Positions 25,501 through 36,925 of a stretch of 64,000 nucleotides of DNA are shown piece by piece. The first letter of the stretch is position 1, and each line of letters starts with the position of its first letter. Location of the stretch: positions 58,963-122,962 of the forward strand of contig JANPYM010000015.1 in the NCBI GenBank assembly GCA_025890175.1. Reading direction: 5' to 3'. A model generated the notes under the pieces. It ran no database searches and had not been told where the DNA came from. It saw only the letters and a program-made list of their open reading frames with translations. The DNA comes from Ciborinia camelliae (taxonomy: Eukaryota; Ascomycota; Leotiomycetes; Helotiales; Sclerotiniaceae). Position numbers and translations under genes: made by a program.

Positions 25501-25989
25501 ATGGGAAGACTTATTAAAAATCACTGGGCACGTCTAATAGTCCTCACCGCCGCCATTTGTGATTATCCATCAATCTTGATTCGATCTCCATATAAAGCTA
25601 ACGAGAATATTCCAGATCAAGTCGCAGCCGCAATCGAAGGATTCTTCTGGCCCAAGATCTTCTGGGACTTCCTCACCAAAAATCTTGACGGTGCCGTCAA
25701 GCCACTTCCCATCCTGCAGATCATCAATTTGGTCTTCGGACTCTTTATGCTCGCCTGGGAGTGGCCGCTCGGATTTCTCGTCGGCACTGCTTTTCACCGC
25801 AGCATCGAGGCTCGACTGGTCGTCCTCCCACTAACTGCGTTGGCCGCCGCGTTACTCTACCAGGCGACCAACCCCGCCATCTATTACACCGTTGCTATGG
25901 TAGTGTACTTCTGGGCCTACAGCGAAGGTGAAATCATAGCTGGCGTATGGAAACTTCCACCCAGACGATCTACCATTGAGAAAGTTTAG
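25501..25989 (+). CDS. DUF7727-like integral membrane protein
   Basis: Small ascomycete membrane protein of unknown function. It begins MGRLIKNHWARLIVLTAA, which I recall as the conserved start of the DUF7727 family, and continues with EGFFWPKIFWDFLTKNLDG, a hydrophobic block ending LAWEWPLGFLVG, and YFWAYSEGE near the C-terminus; about four membrane segments are likely. The frame is open throughout, but bases 25559-25615 form a 57 bp intron (GTGATT...TTCCAG) with GCTAAC as branch site. Removing it restores IYQVAAAIEGFF, the form I expect for the family, and gives 143 residues. The intron is a multiple of three without a stop, so retention would add 19 residues instead of truncating. The identity is from memory of the conserved N-terminus. 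Confidence 0.85.
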   Translation: MGRLIKNHWARLIVLTAAICDYPSILIRSPYKANENIPDQVAAAIEGFFWPKIFWDFLTKNLDGAVKPLPILQIINLVFGLFMLAWEWPLGFLVGTAFHRSIEARLVVLPLTALAAALLYQATNPAIYYTVAMVVYFWAYSEGEIIAGVWKLPPRRSTIEKV

Positions 25990-28588
25990 TGGGGAGCACG
26001 GGACGGGACGGGACGCGCGAAATAGGCAACATGCGAGTGCGAATTCGAATTCGAAAAGGGAATGGGAATGGGAAAATGGCATCCTGGCATTGGGCATCGG
26101 TATTGGCTTGGGCATATATGAATGACTACGACTTCTCGGTCACCCCGTCTGCAAAGATGGGGTCGCATATTAGAGGTGGAGTTTCTTGGGGACATTTTGG
26201 TTATGCATCAGCGACCGGCGTTTATATTCTTTGGGTGCGGGTAATATGGGGGTGGGGATTGGGATGGAGATGCAGGTGGGATTGGGATAGGACGGGGTGA
26301 CAATGATGATGGGAACTAACTAGAACCGACTACTAGGTACTTTCAACAAGTCATTACCTACCTACCTAGTAGGTACCTAGGTATTGAACTGAACTGAAGA
26401 TGTAAATGTTTTGTCCTCTGTCATTGACAATTCATCAACATCAAGCAGCCAGCCAGCCAGCTAGTCAGCTAGTCAGCTAGTCAGCTAGTCAGCTAGTCAA
26501 GTTACATTAAGTTAAATTAGTAAATGAATAGAATAGAACAGAAGTCAAGATACAAACACGCTTTCTGCCCTATCTAGGAGGTAGTCAAGAGAGCTTTTTC
26601 TTCTGCATGTATATACATACATGCAGCTTGCTTATAGGAAGTATGGAGGTATGTAGGTATGTAATGCCAATCAATCAAAATACTTGATTTCATTCTTCAC
26701 ATTACCAAATTTTTATATCTTTTCTTGGATGGCTTGGCGGGGCTGTTTTGGATAGGCTGGGCTGTGAGTTGTATGATTCGATTCTTATGGTTGTATTTGA
26801 TGCAATATACATACGCTTGCTTGGTAGCTGAGGAGATAGGTTGGTAGGTAGGTGGATACCTAGGTAAAGCTGCCCAGGCTAGATAGGCCGATCCACCTAC
26901 GTGATTATTATTATCAAATAAATGCGGATTGGGATTGGGATCGGGTATGATACTATGATATAATAAGGAGGTAGTGAGTGAGTGAGTGACGTGAGTGGGC
27001 GAATGGGTGAGTAGGTATGATGGGTATGATGGGTATTACATCTTGCTTCATATCATATAGATAAAATACCTATATCCATCAAACTTATCAAACTCATCAT
27101 GTCACTCCCGAACCCGAACCCGAACACACCTTCTTCAAATACCCAACTTGGAACTAAAATTCGAATTTAAAAGCAGAGTGAAGAACTTGAATTAGAAGGA
27201 AGTGGGCTTGGGGGATGGGATGGGATAGAATGGGATTTTGGATGCTGAGGGGATTTAAAATCAGTGGCTAGTTGGAGGGAGAGTTGGAGTGGAGAAGTGG
27301 GAGAAAGTGGGAGAAGTTGGAGGATATATAGGATAGGATTTCGATGGTGTAGTATAGTTAGTTGGGTGTTAGGCAGTTAGGTAGTTGCCCAGGTGGCTTA
27401 TTAGTATGTGGGGCAAAAGTATTTAGGACAAAAGTACTTTCGGTTTTGCTTTATAGAAGGTTATTGATTGGATTGATATCTATGTAAGGTATATAGGTAG
27501 GTAAGGTATGTAGTTTTTGAACTAGATACCTACCTAGATACTTACCTAGGTATTTTCAGGTATTATAAGGTATCTAGGTAGATACCCATCGATTGTGGTA
27601 TAGGAGGAGAAGAATACATTATCCATCTACGTCAACGATATTCTCGTTAAAGATATCGAGTATCTATATGCAGTAGCAAAAGGCTTTGTTTTTGATTTGA
27701 TTAAGAAAGATTCTTATTCGAGCTTCATGACTTTATTTATAGGCAGGTATATATTTAAGTCTAGTCTTACATAACCAAGCACATCAAAGACGAGAGGTAA
27801 CACAATACATTCTCTCTCGCCCCCCTAGGTAGGTACTTACCTATCTATTATAATACCCACAAACCTAGGTACCTACACATCAACCTATCGTATTATTCCC
27901 GGTCTATTTATAACCATTGATTAGCTTATTGATTTGGGAGGACATTGCGGTGTAGTACGGTGCAGTGCAATGCCGTTAGCTGAAGGTGGATATAGATATT
28001 TATTAGATATTTAGGTATGAATGGTACCTATGAATGGTATGAGTACGGAATATAATTAATTAATTTGCGATATCCATGGTACGGGTACTATGGTAGGTAT
28101 GAATTGTAGGTATTTTGTTGTGATTGATAAGGTTTGTATGATTAATAAATAAGGTTAATAGGAGTGAAGTTGTAGGTTACATGTAGCATCGCAATGAATG
28201 AATGTTCATGAAGAGGTTATATAACCCATCAATTTCTCGCCATCAAACGGCAGGGTTCAAGAGAAAAACATAAATTATGCACACGACGATGGAGTTTACT
28301 TATTTTATTGAGAGTCTATAGCTACTAAATATCGTGATCTAGAGCCCAATACTAGGTAGCTAGCTAGCTGGTATAACATCTCATCAAATCCATGACGTTT
28401 CGTAATGATCTTTGCATCCTTTTCTTCACTTCAAAGATATCAATTCATGAATTGATATCTCCAGCAAAATCCCATGCCAGACCGTGCCATGAATGCATGC
28501 AAATATTGTAATGCCATTCCTTCATATCCCATCCCATGCTATCCGTCAATTCCCAACCTTGCCATTCGCCAACCCCGATGTGAATACT
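25990..28588. other. Intergenic with GGTA/CCTA-rich repeats
   Basis: Contains scattered microsatellite-like runs of GGTAGGTA and CCTACCTA (26350-26380, 26840-26870, 27490-27580, 27820-27870), GGGAATG-type runs and poly-purine stretches. Long frames such as the one after 25989 are translations of these simple repeats. Both flanking genes end here, so 3' UTRs are expected at the edges. Confidence 0.5.
26459..26500. repeat. 8-bp minisatellite (AGCTAGTC)n
   Basis: About five tandem copies of AGCTAGTC preceded by CAGC(CAGC)n. No function is suggested. Confidence 0.8.
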
Positions 28589-29144
28589 CTAGTGGGCACT
28601 CATGGGACCCATGCTATCGTTCTTTGGACCGGTCTTCTCCATGGCCTGTGAGGATTGCGGTGTTAGTATTTGTATAGATTGATAATGGGAATTGAATATC
28701 GAATATCGAATAGGGATTTAAAACATACAGAACCATGTTGTGCCTCGCCCTTCTCGAGAATAGCCTTGATGACCTCGTCGTCAACCTTGGTACCAAACTC
28801 ATTCTCCATTTGAGATTCTGAAGCTTCGTCATGAGTTCCTTGAGTCCCGTGCCTAAAAGAATAGAAGGTTAGTTCGATGGTCAGTGGAAGATATCACGTA
28901 TATTGGATGATTTTCGGCGTGGTGTGAAAGCTGAAGATCCCGTATAGCGCAGGGTAATGATGAGAGGGTGAACTTACTTGCGTGTAACGAAGATCTTGAA
29001 AAGACCAACAACTTGTGCGAGAGGAATGCTCTTATCTCCCTTCCACTTCTTGAAATCTTCCTCGGAGTCTACGAAGACGATGAAGTCCTCATCGGTCTTG
29101 GTACCCTTGTAGTGGATCTTGGTTTGTGAACCTCCTGCCTTCAT
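28589..29144 (-). CDS. Rtc3-like SBDS N-terminal-domain protein
   Basis: Single-domain relative of the N-terminal domain of SBDS/Sdo1, matching the yeast Rtc3 type. In yeast Rtc3 is linked to RNA metabolism and telomere-capping phenotypes. Three exons: 29144-28978, 28852-28729 and 28645-28589, with introns of 125 bp (GTAAGT...TTTTAG) and 83 bp (GTATGT...CACAG), giving 115 residues, close to the 111 of yeast Rtc3. The protein starts MKAGGSQTKIHYKG; DEDFIVFVDSEEDFKKW and LAQVVGLFKIFVTRK fit the fold, and ESQMENEFGTK then DDEVIKAILEKGEAQ match the conserved second half. An in-frame upstream ATG at 29312 would add a low-complexity leader absent from the family, so the internal start is preferred. 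The last exon adds a short tail ending MGPMSAH. Confidence 0.88.
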
Positions 29145-29982
29145 GATTGCGATGGTATTGATGATTGATTGTGCTTGAAAGGTAAAGGGGATGTAGTTGA
29201 AGTATTTATTGATCGTTGATATTTGTTTCGTTTGTTTGTTTCGTTTGTTGGTATGTATGTATGTAGAAGGAAAGATGTAGAAAGAGGAACGTCGGCTGGT
29301 TTTGTAGCTCAATCAAACGGTAGGGTATGAATTGTTGGCAGCTCGTTCCTGCCGTGGTTTTGGCCCCCTTCATTATTATGACGTCACATTCCAGGTTTCA
29401 CTTCAACCATCAATCTGCCCAGGTGGTACTCCGTATATCTCACACGGAACATTTTTGGTTCTTAAGTCTAACTCTAACTCTAACTCTGACTCTCATAATT
29501 TCATTTTTTTTCTACTTCCCCCCTTATTTTTGCTTGGAATCTCGTGGGTGCACGCCATTGCGTGTGATAATGTAGTCGGCGCCATCCCATCCGTTTGATG
29601 ATTGAATCTTGATCATGCGGGGTCCTGGCCCCATAACTCTGGCCCCATAACTCTGGCCCCCGGGATGCGATCAATAGATTCAACCCCACGATGAAGGATG
29701 TCTGTCACTTACGTGTCACGTCACGGTCAACCTTGGAAATCAACAAGTTTATTTGTAGAAGACGACCGAGTAGAAGACGAGAAGTCAACTCTGTCTGAGA
29801 TAATTAATTGTCATGGCATAGCCATTTCTATTGTAATACGAGTAGCTGCGTCAAGAAAAAATGCCGCGGATGAATTCATTTCGTGGACCCCCCTGTGATG
29901 AACCAAGTAACTTAATAAGTGTGGCCCGGATATATTTCTAGACTCTTCAAATGTTCTCCTCTCAAGCCTTTCCATTAACTCG

Positions 29983-30905
29983 TCATCGCCTGTAGACATT
30001 GAGGGTAAATCTCTGGCATATCTTACTCGAGGAGGTATTCTTGCTTCCACTGTCCATCTAAGTCAGAACTATGAACTATCTCACTCAAGGTGTAATTGGA
30101 TCGAGGAGATTCTCACAAAGTCTATAACATCCCGAGCGGCATCAGGATTAGGTTCTGATAGCCATTCCCTCAACTGGTCTTGACCCCGTGGCGTAGCAGC
30201 AGTATAGGCCAGTGCTGGCACGGAGTGACAAATGTCACCGAGAATATTCCTGGTATGCTCCGTCATGGCTTTACCAACATTGCAAGATGGTAGAAGTTCA
30301 TATTGGGCATCGACTCTCCTGGAGGGTGGAACGTTGCAAAGTTGTCTCTGAAACGTTTGCACCGTGGTGAGAAGTTGCGAGACCGATGGCAAAGGAAGAA
30401 TTGGGATCCTGAAAGTTGACATCAGACTAAAATTATGTTAGTGATCTCTTGATTCACGATTTATGCTCCTCATGTACCTGATTTGAAGCCTTATATACTC
30501 ATTCATACCATTATCAACATCTTGCTTTTCGTGAAGGAGAAAAACAATCCCCACGTTACGGCCTCCAGTTTGGTGATAGAGTCTCTCGATTCGAGCGGAT
30601 ACATTTGCGCGTTGTTCCATATCAGATGAGGAGAGTAACAGAACGTGACAAAACTCCTGTTTACCTTCTTCGATTGGGGGAATGGGAAGTGATAGATCAT
30701 GGGTGTTGAGAGTTTCCTCTATATGGTTGTCAGTATTGCAAGTTGAGAACCATTTTTGAGGAACCCGCCGACCTCGCCATTTGAGCATCTTTTCCACAAG
30801 TAAAGTGGAAGGCAATGTAGACCATTCTTTTCTTCTGCGTAGTGATGAACAGAACATGATTTTCTGTTGTCGGCTTTCAATGTTGGGATGAAGTGGTGTG
30901 CACAT
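29983..30905 (-). CDS. Conserved-looking hypothetical, three exons
   Basis: Three frames join by standard introns. Exon 1 is 30905-30478; a 51 bp intron (GTACAT...TTTTAG) leads to exon 2, 30426-30117; a 58 bp intron (GTGAGA...CTTAG) leads to exon 3 from 30057. The first join gives RLQISLMSTFRIPILPLPS, a smooth continuation. The core has a Rossmann-like strand-helix pattern (FCHVLLLSSSDMEQRANVSA, VGIVFLLHEK), then IPILPLPSVSQLL. The end is uncertain: in phase, exon 3 gives 24 residues and a stop at 29983 (270 in all), but the neighbouring frame running to 29811 looks more protein-like and would follow with WTVEARIPPRV. A one-base sequence error or alternative splice could switch to it. I do not recognise the family. 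Confidence 0.6.
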
Positions 30906-31323
30906 GGGAAAGGTGAACCTTTATTAGTGCCATATTGAGATGTCTTGGGGATTACGATCTACAATTTTCGGAATGTGACTTTACGCATGAGAGGAAATCC
31001 CAAAGAGGATATAAAAATTAAGCAATACTTATCGATATCACGATCATCTATATCATCTCGCAGAGGGGATGTGAGTTTGGCGTGCTTGAAAATTACATTC
31101 TTCTTCCATCCTTATCTATTCTCCCCTTTGGTGGCATTCTTCGCTTTTCTCTATATGAAGCGATTGCGGTTAGGGAGGACTTTCCTATGTCCAACTCTGT
31201 ACACATATTTTTGCCAATAGGGTAACATATATAACCAGGTACACTCCCTCTTCCCCCGCTATCGATAAGGGAATAAGTCCGTACATATGTACAGTTGTGA
31301 TACTCTTCACTTCGATTAGAGAT

Positions 31324-31996
31324 TCAAGATCCCCATGCCAGCTTTTTCTTTCCATCTTCACTTCTAATTTCATCCAGTATATGTTCCAATGCTTCTACCC
31401 GCTCTTGTTGCCTCTTCTGTATTTCCTCTAACTCTTTGTGTCGTAGATTTAATTCTTCTTCGAGTTTTTGTAGCGCTGCCAGTTTTTCTGCGTTCGGATC
31501 AGGCTTCGACTGTTGCTTAATATACTCGTACATTAACAGGCTTATAGCGACAGAGAGAATGAACGTATCGCCGATAACATCAGCAAAGAGATCAACAGCT
31601 CTCGTTTCCGTCAAAGGTCTAAACTTCCGTCTCCAAACGCTAATGTTTTCTTGGCTGTAATGATGCGTCTTTTTTGAAGCCTCTTCCGCCTTGGTCTGTT
31701 CTGCCGTCTTCACAGTTGGGGTCTCCGCCTTCTCCCTTGCTCTCTTCTCGGCTTCTTTGTCCCGTAAAAAATTGACTTGTATTCGCATGTTCCATTGATG
31801 CATTGCTTGCCCACCTCTAGCTGCTATCGATCGGAATCTCTCGTGCTCATGAGCCTGCCTCTTAATCCAATTCTGCAGGGCATTAGCTTGCGTCCTCGAA
31901 ATGGAATGTAATCTGTAATTTGATACATACTGCACCATACTTAGAGATATGCCTCACAAAGAGAGATCCTAGCTTGAATAGAGGAAGTGCAACCAT
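31324..31996 (-). CDS. OPA3-like mitochondrial protein
   Basis: Homologue of OPA3, a small protein of the mitochondrial periphery that is mutated in human optic atrophy type 3; its biochemical role is unsettled. Exon 1 (31996-31941) encodes MVALPLFKLGSLFVRHIS, a typical OPA3 start. A short 46 bp intron (GTATGG...TTCGAG) joins in phase to exon 2 (31894-31324), restoring a lysine and giving 208 residues. The signature block RQAHEHERFRSIAARGGQ (about 31-48) is followed by MHQWNMRIQVNFL. A hydrophobic helix lies at 124-143 (DVIGDTFILSVAISLLMYEY) and a strong coiled coil at about 153-195. An internal ATG at 31938 in the exon 2 frame is rejected because it lies in the intron and loses the conserved N-terminus. 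Confidence 0.9.
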
Positions 31997-32605
31997 AATG
32001 ACAATGATATCTTCAACACATCCGATCGTGGTGTTCCGGTCTTTCGGTTTTTGAAATTGCTTTTATATTGCAGATACCACTAACATATCAAATTCTCAAA
32101 TTAGATCTCTAATAATTTGCCATTGTCTTGTAAACTCAGCCAAATATCAAGGCCACTATAAAGCAGGATACTGAGAAGTTTGAGTTAGTCAGCCTGGTAA
32201 TTTTTTGAGGTGTCAGACAGACAAGTCAGAGCCTGTGGAGTAACTTTGGTGGAGTGGAGTATTTTGGAAGGGGAAAGATCGTTGCTGTATCAACCAAAAA
32301 TTCAAGCTTGTCCAGCTTGTCCCACGCTTAGACCAACCAAGGCTGTTTACAATTAATCCGATAGCCCCATGAAGGAGAAAAAGAACTTCATTCACAAACT
32401 CCCGACATCTTTGATCCAATCTATCAGCTCATCAATTCACTGTCTCTAATTAATCATTCGTTCGAAAATAATTTCGACAATCTCAACAATCCCAACAGTA
32501 AAGTTGCTAATTAACCGAGGGAATATGTATTTGGAAAACAAATAAACCCCAATTGTAAGTATCAATTCTCTTTCAAAACAATAATTTATAGTTATTATAC
32601 AATTA
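31997..32605. promoter_or_regulatory. Shared upstream region of OPA3 and polo genes
   Basis: The OPA3-like gene (minus) and the polo kinase gene (plus) are divergent with 609 bp between start codons. The sequence is moderately AT-rich near the polo start. No specific factor site is claimed. Confidence 0.5.
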
Positions 32606-35600
32606 TTGGTCATGGAGGAGGTCGATATTCATCAATTACCTCGATATTGGACACCGAAGATCACTTTAGTACCATTATTGGTGGCAGAAGAAGCAAGGCA
32701 AAGACAGAGACCATCTCCTACCCAGGTCCTGGAATTTTCCCATAGACATGGCTGTATGCTAGGTCAATATGTATACGATTATCCAGGGAGTGAAGGCAAA
32801 TGGAACTTGGAACTTCGCTATCCTAAGCTTATATGGGAAATAGCACCCTCCAAAATAGATATCATAGATATCATAGGATGTGTTCTTTCCCAGTTCAGCA
32901 GCTTTCCCGCAAATTGTGACCGACAATCACCCAGAAATCAGCACACTATATTATTCTTTACTGACTACCGTACTATTCAGGGCTATTGCGCTCACGACAG
33001 CACTGAACTGCAAAAGTTTCATGAGCTCATTCAGTTAGATCTCCAATTCAGACGATCACGGCTTGACGATCAAGCCAACGGAGAAACTTACGAAAATCTC
33101 ACGAACGCGGCCTTCAGAAGCATCCAGCATTACCTGATCTGGGAACAAGAATTTCCTTGCAACGAAGAGATGGAGGCATTATCACCCAGAGATGTCAATG
33201 CGAACATTCGTACAAAACCAGCGGTGCAGAAAGCACCTCCTCCAGCCAAGTTAGCAAGAGAAAAGGATCATCCCCCACCACCGCCTAGTGAGGTACCAGA
33301 ACCTCCATGTTCAGACCGACCCAATGGTTCCATATACAAGACTGGCCGTTGCCTTGGAAAAGGTGGATTTGCTATTTGCTACGAGGGTCAACTCAAAGGG
33401 ACGAGAAAGAAGTGCGCCCTAAAGATTGTCAAAAGTCATATGTCACAGAAGAAAATGGAGCAAAAGGTTAGTCCAATGACCCCCAACCATAGCATCACAG
33501 ACTAAACCCGGATAACAGTTTCAAACCGAGCTTCAAATTCATTCGAAAATGAATCATCCAAATATTGTTCGATTTCATCGAGCATTTTCACACGATCAAT
33601 GCACTTACATCGCAATGGAACTCTGCCCTAATGCGTCATTAATGGATATGGTTAAGAAGAGGAAATACCTTACGGAGCCGGAAGTTCGTTTCTACACTGT
33701 TCAAATCGCTGGCGCTATCAAATATATGCATGCGAGAGGTATAATACACCGTGATTTGAAGATGGGAAACATCTTTTTGGACAAGGACATGAATGTCAAG
33801 ATTGGCGATTTTGGTCTCGCAGCATTGCTCATGTCGAATAAGGATATGGCAGCATGTCGTAGGACAACTTTGTGTGGAACACCCAATTATATTGCTCCTG
33901 AGATTTTATCCAAAAACAATGGTGGACACGATCATGCAGTAGACATATGGAGCTTGGGTATCATTATGTGAGTCAAAATTCTGTCGTGGTATATTAGTCA
34001 CAATTTCTGACTTAATACAGTTTTGCTATGCTCACCGGAAAACCACCATTTCAATCGGCTACGGCAGATGAAATTTATCGACGAGCCAAGGAAAGAGAAT
34101 ACACCTGGCCACAACACTTCGTTGCTGCCAACATGATTTCACCTGAGATTCAGGATTTGGTCTCCACCATGCTACAGGATGCAGAAGAACGACCCCATCC
34201 AGATGTCATTGTCCAACATGCTTTTTTCACATGCGGGTGGATGCCCCAGGTTGAAGAGATGAGTGCCGATTTGCTAGATGACCCTCCCAGGCCTGATCAA
34301 TTTCCTTCAGTCATTATCAAATCTGGCAGGCCAAATCCGTATGCTCGAAGTCTCAAGAAGTTATGTATTAAGTGCGAAGTTGGTCCTTGGACTCCCAAGA
34401 AGCAGTACACTAGTCTTTACAAAGAGTGTGCCTTGGAAGAGAAAGCCGGTCTCACTCCTCATGTACCCCTCGCAGAGGGTATCGTCTACCGTCCATATGC
34501 CGAATGGATCAGAGAGCAAAACCAGCAAAGCATCGGAGAGAAAGCTGCAATAGAGCTGGAGGTCTCTAGTACGGTTGTGGATTCGCTCATTGCGGACATT
34601 GTGGAATCAACCCTTCCACCATTGGCCAAAAAGCCAGTGTCTCAAAGAACAGTTTCCCAAAGAGCTGCTAGTCAAAGCTTTGCGGCACAACAACGTGTCA
34701 AATATCAGCCATCAAACTCTGCTACAATCAGAGGTGCTCTTCCTCGACGACCAAACCCAAGAGAACTTAAAGTTAGAGAACCACCTATCAACACAACAAC
34801 CGAGATCAAACCCCGCGGTATCCTTAAAACCAAGGCTATTCCATCCGTTCCACAGATATCTTCCGAAGCAGAGGGACGTCTTGCAGCTGATCTGGTGGAC
34901 GAATTGAAAAAGGCCGACGAGGAACGAAAATCACAAGAATTGAAGAAGCAACAATCTACTAAGAATGTTGTTTCACTATTCGGACCTCAGGAAAAATTGG
35001 AGTGGCTCCCAGGCAGCAAACCAGATCACATACTTGAAGGTCTACAACGCCTTCAGGTAGAGCTAGATCGAGCGTTAAACAGCAGATCCATAGCAGCCAC
35101 TCCCAAATCTAGGCCAGCGACCCCTGCTATAGTGGTTAAGTGGGTAGATTATACCAACAAATACGGGCTGGGATATATTCTGAGTAACGGAAGCGTGGGT
35201 TGCGTGTTTAGGGAAACACCTGCTGGTTCCCCAGAAAGTGAGGATAACGTCATCGCCCCTTCTTGTATTGTTATTCGCGACGGAGAGAAACATCTAGCCA
35301 ATCGGACCAACAAATCATACGTTAATAGGCATCAGATTATCCCAATTTCCGGTCCAAATGTCGAATTCTATGAAAGCAAGGGTGAGAAGGGAATGCTTCG
35401 TGGCTCGGTCCCTGCCAAGACCTACAGAGTTGCTGAAAATAGTGAGGGCCGACCTGGTAGACTACCTATGGGGGTGGATTCATTTGATAATCGCAAACGA
35501 GAGAAGATTTGTTTGTGGAAGAAGTTTGGCAACTACATGTTCGCGTATGGTAGAGATGCTGAGTATCCTTACGAATCATGGACATCCGGTCAAAATCCTG

Positions 35601-36211
35601 AAGCCACTGTCAACGGCACAGTTATCACTTTCTATCAACGATGGGGAGATGTCGGTTGCTGGGGTTTCAGTGATGGGCATTTCCAATTCAACTTTCCGGA
35701 TCATACTAAGGTCGTTCTTTCGGCTGATGGATTTTGGTGTGATTTCTATCATCTGTCTTTCGAATGTGCACGAGAGCTTACCGAGAAAGGCACGCTTCCC
35801 ACGACTGCCCTTGATGAGCGACAACATCTCTCCTATCCGCTACAAACACTTCTTAACTTCATGGCCAAACCATCGAGAGCCGCAAAAACAACCTTACGCA
35901 AACGCCCTGAAATTGATCCAATGATCCAAGGTCTTCCCCAAGCGAATGACTTTAGAAGAAAGGTTGAATTTATCAGATGTGCAGTTAAAGAGTGGGTACA
36001 TAATGGGGGTCTTGGAATCAGCGACATGGAGCCCAAGACACGTTTACGATGGATGGGGCATCGAGAAATTTATGATGATAAGAAGCTTAAGCATGTCTGG
36101 ACAACAGTTGGAGGACGCGAAGGAGACGAGAGACGAGTTGCATGGTATGACCCTCGCAATCCACAGGAGGTCATTTTCGACGCCGAGGTTAATGGAGTTA
36201 TGGTTGAATGA
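32606..36211 (+). CDS. Polo-like kinase with extended N-terminus
   Basis: Serine/threonine kinase of mitotic entry, spindle function and cytokinesis. Three exons, 32606-33466, 33519-33967 and 34021-36211 (introns 52 and 53 bp, both ending CAG), give 1,166 residues. The kinase domain (about 244-500) has the GKGGFA loop, catalytic lysine in ALKIVK (K273), HRD at 364-366, DFG at 384-386 and the activation loop RRTTLCGTPNYIAPE. The polo-box region has PB1 starting WVDYTNKYGLGY (about 810) and PB2 with LWKKFGNYMF (about 932) and DHTK near 996, the His-Lys pair that grips phosphopeptides; the PB1 tryptophan is present too. Residues 1-190 are unusual: fungal polo kinases normally start near MEALSPRDVNAN (about residue 190 here), yet the frame is open all the way from 32606. 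Confidence 0.93.
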
Positions 36212-36430
36212 TTGGGTCACTGGCGTTCTGCAAATTACGACGACTTTTAGATTTCAGTATTACACACAGGTTTACGACAGTATCATAATAATAACATCGC
36301 CGGTGGGAATTTGGAGTTAATGGGCGTATCCAGTTGATATCTCGAGGAGTTTGGAATCGATGGCATTCGTCATGCAATACATGCACGGCGTAGTTCATTT
36401 TCGATCATGGTTGCTTTACTTTCTTTTCGT

Positions 36431-36925
36431 TCATCCATCAAGTTCAAATACCTTTTTGCATGCATAGCATCTGGATTGGAGCTTTGCTTCCTTCATACTA
36501 TATGAAGATTGATGAGCCAGCGGGGCTTCCTGGCATTTTACGATGGTTTTTGGTTTCTCTCTTTCCAGTTGCAATTTCAGTTGTACTGGCAAATTATCTT
36601 CTCGTCGGGTGATGGGAAGGGGTTTGATTGTCAGAATGGGTATCTTCACCCGGGATACCTTTTCGGTACTTAGAGATACTTGATTGATAAATAAATGAAA
36701 AAATAAAGCGTTATTATATAATTTTTGTGCGAGTTCTTCTGTGATGGTGATGATGGTTTTGTTCATGGTCTGTGAGTGGGTGCTTCTGGTTCTGGTTCTT
36801 GTTCCTGTTCTGGGTTTTGATATATTTGGATTGGATTTTATTGGATTGTGCATCCGTTCACCAAAGTTACAATCTTTGCATTCCACGCACAGTTGAATCG
36901 AATCTAAAAGAAATGATGGATCCAA
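36431..36925 (-). CDS. Uncertain 164-residue frame
   Basis: An open frame from 36925 to 36431 downstream of the polo gene on the opposite strand. It has a Cys pair pattern at each end (CVECKDC and CYACKKVFE), an Arg/Thr-rich stretch, and ITEELAQKLYNNALFFHLF as a plausible helix. No family was recognised and no splice partners were found. A frame of this length can arise by chance in a window this size, so it may not be a gene. Confidence 0.22.
   Translation of the reverse strand: MDPSFLLDSIQLCVECKDCNFGERMHNPIKSNPNISKPRTGTRTRTRSTHSQTMNKTIITITEELAQKLYNNALFFHLFINQVSLSTEKVSRVKIPILTIKPLPITRREDNLPVQLKLQLEREKPKTIVKCQEAPLAHQSSYSMKEAKLQSRCYACKKVFELDG

Noticed and set aside
35358..35924. 188-residue plus-strand frame.
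   Set aside because: Overlaps the polo-box region in another frame.
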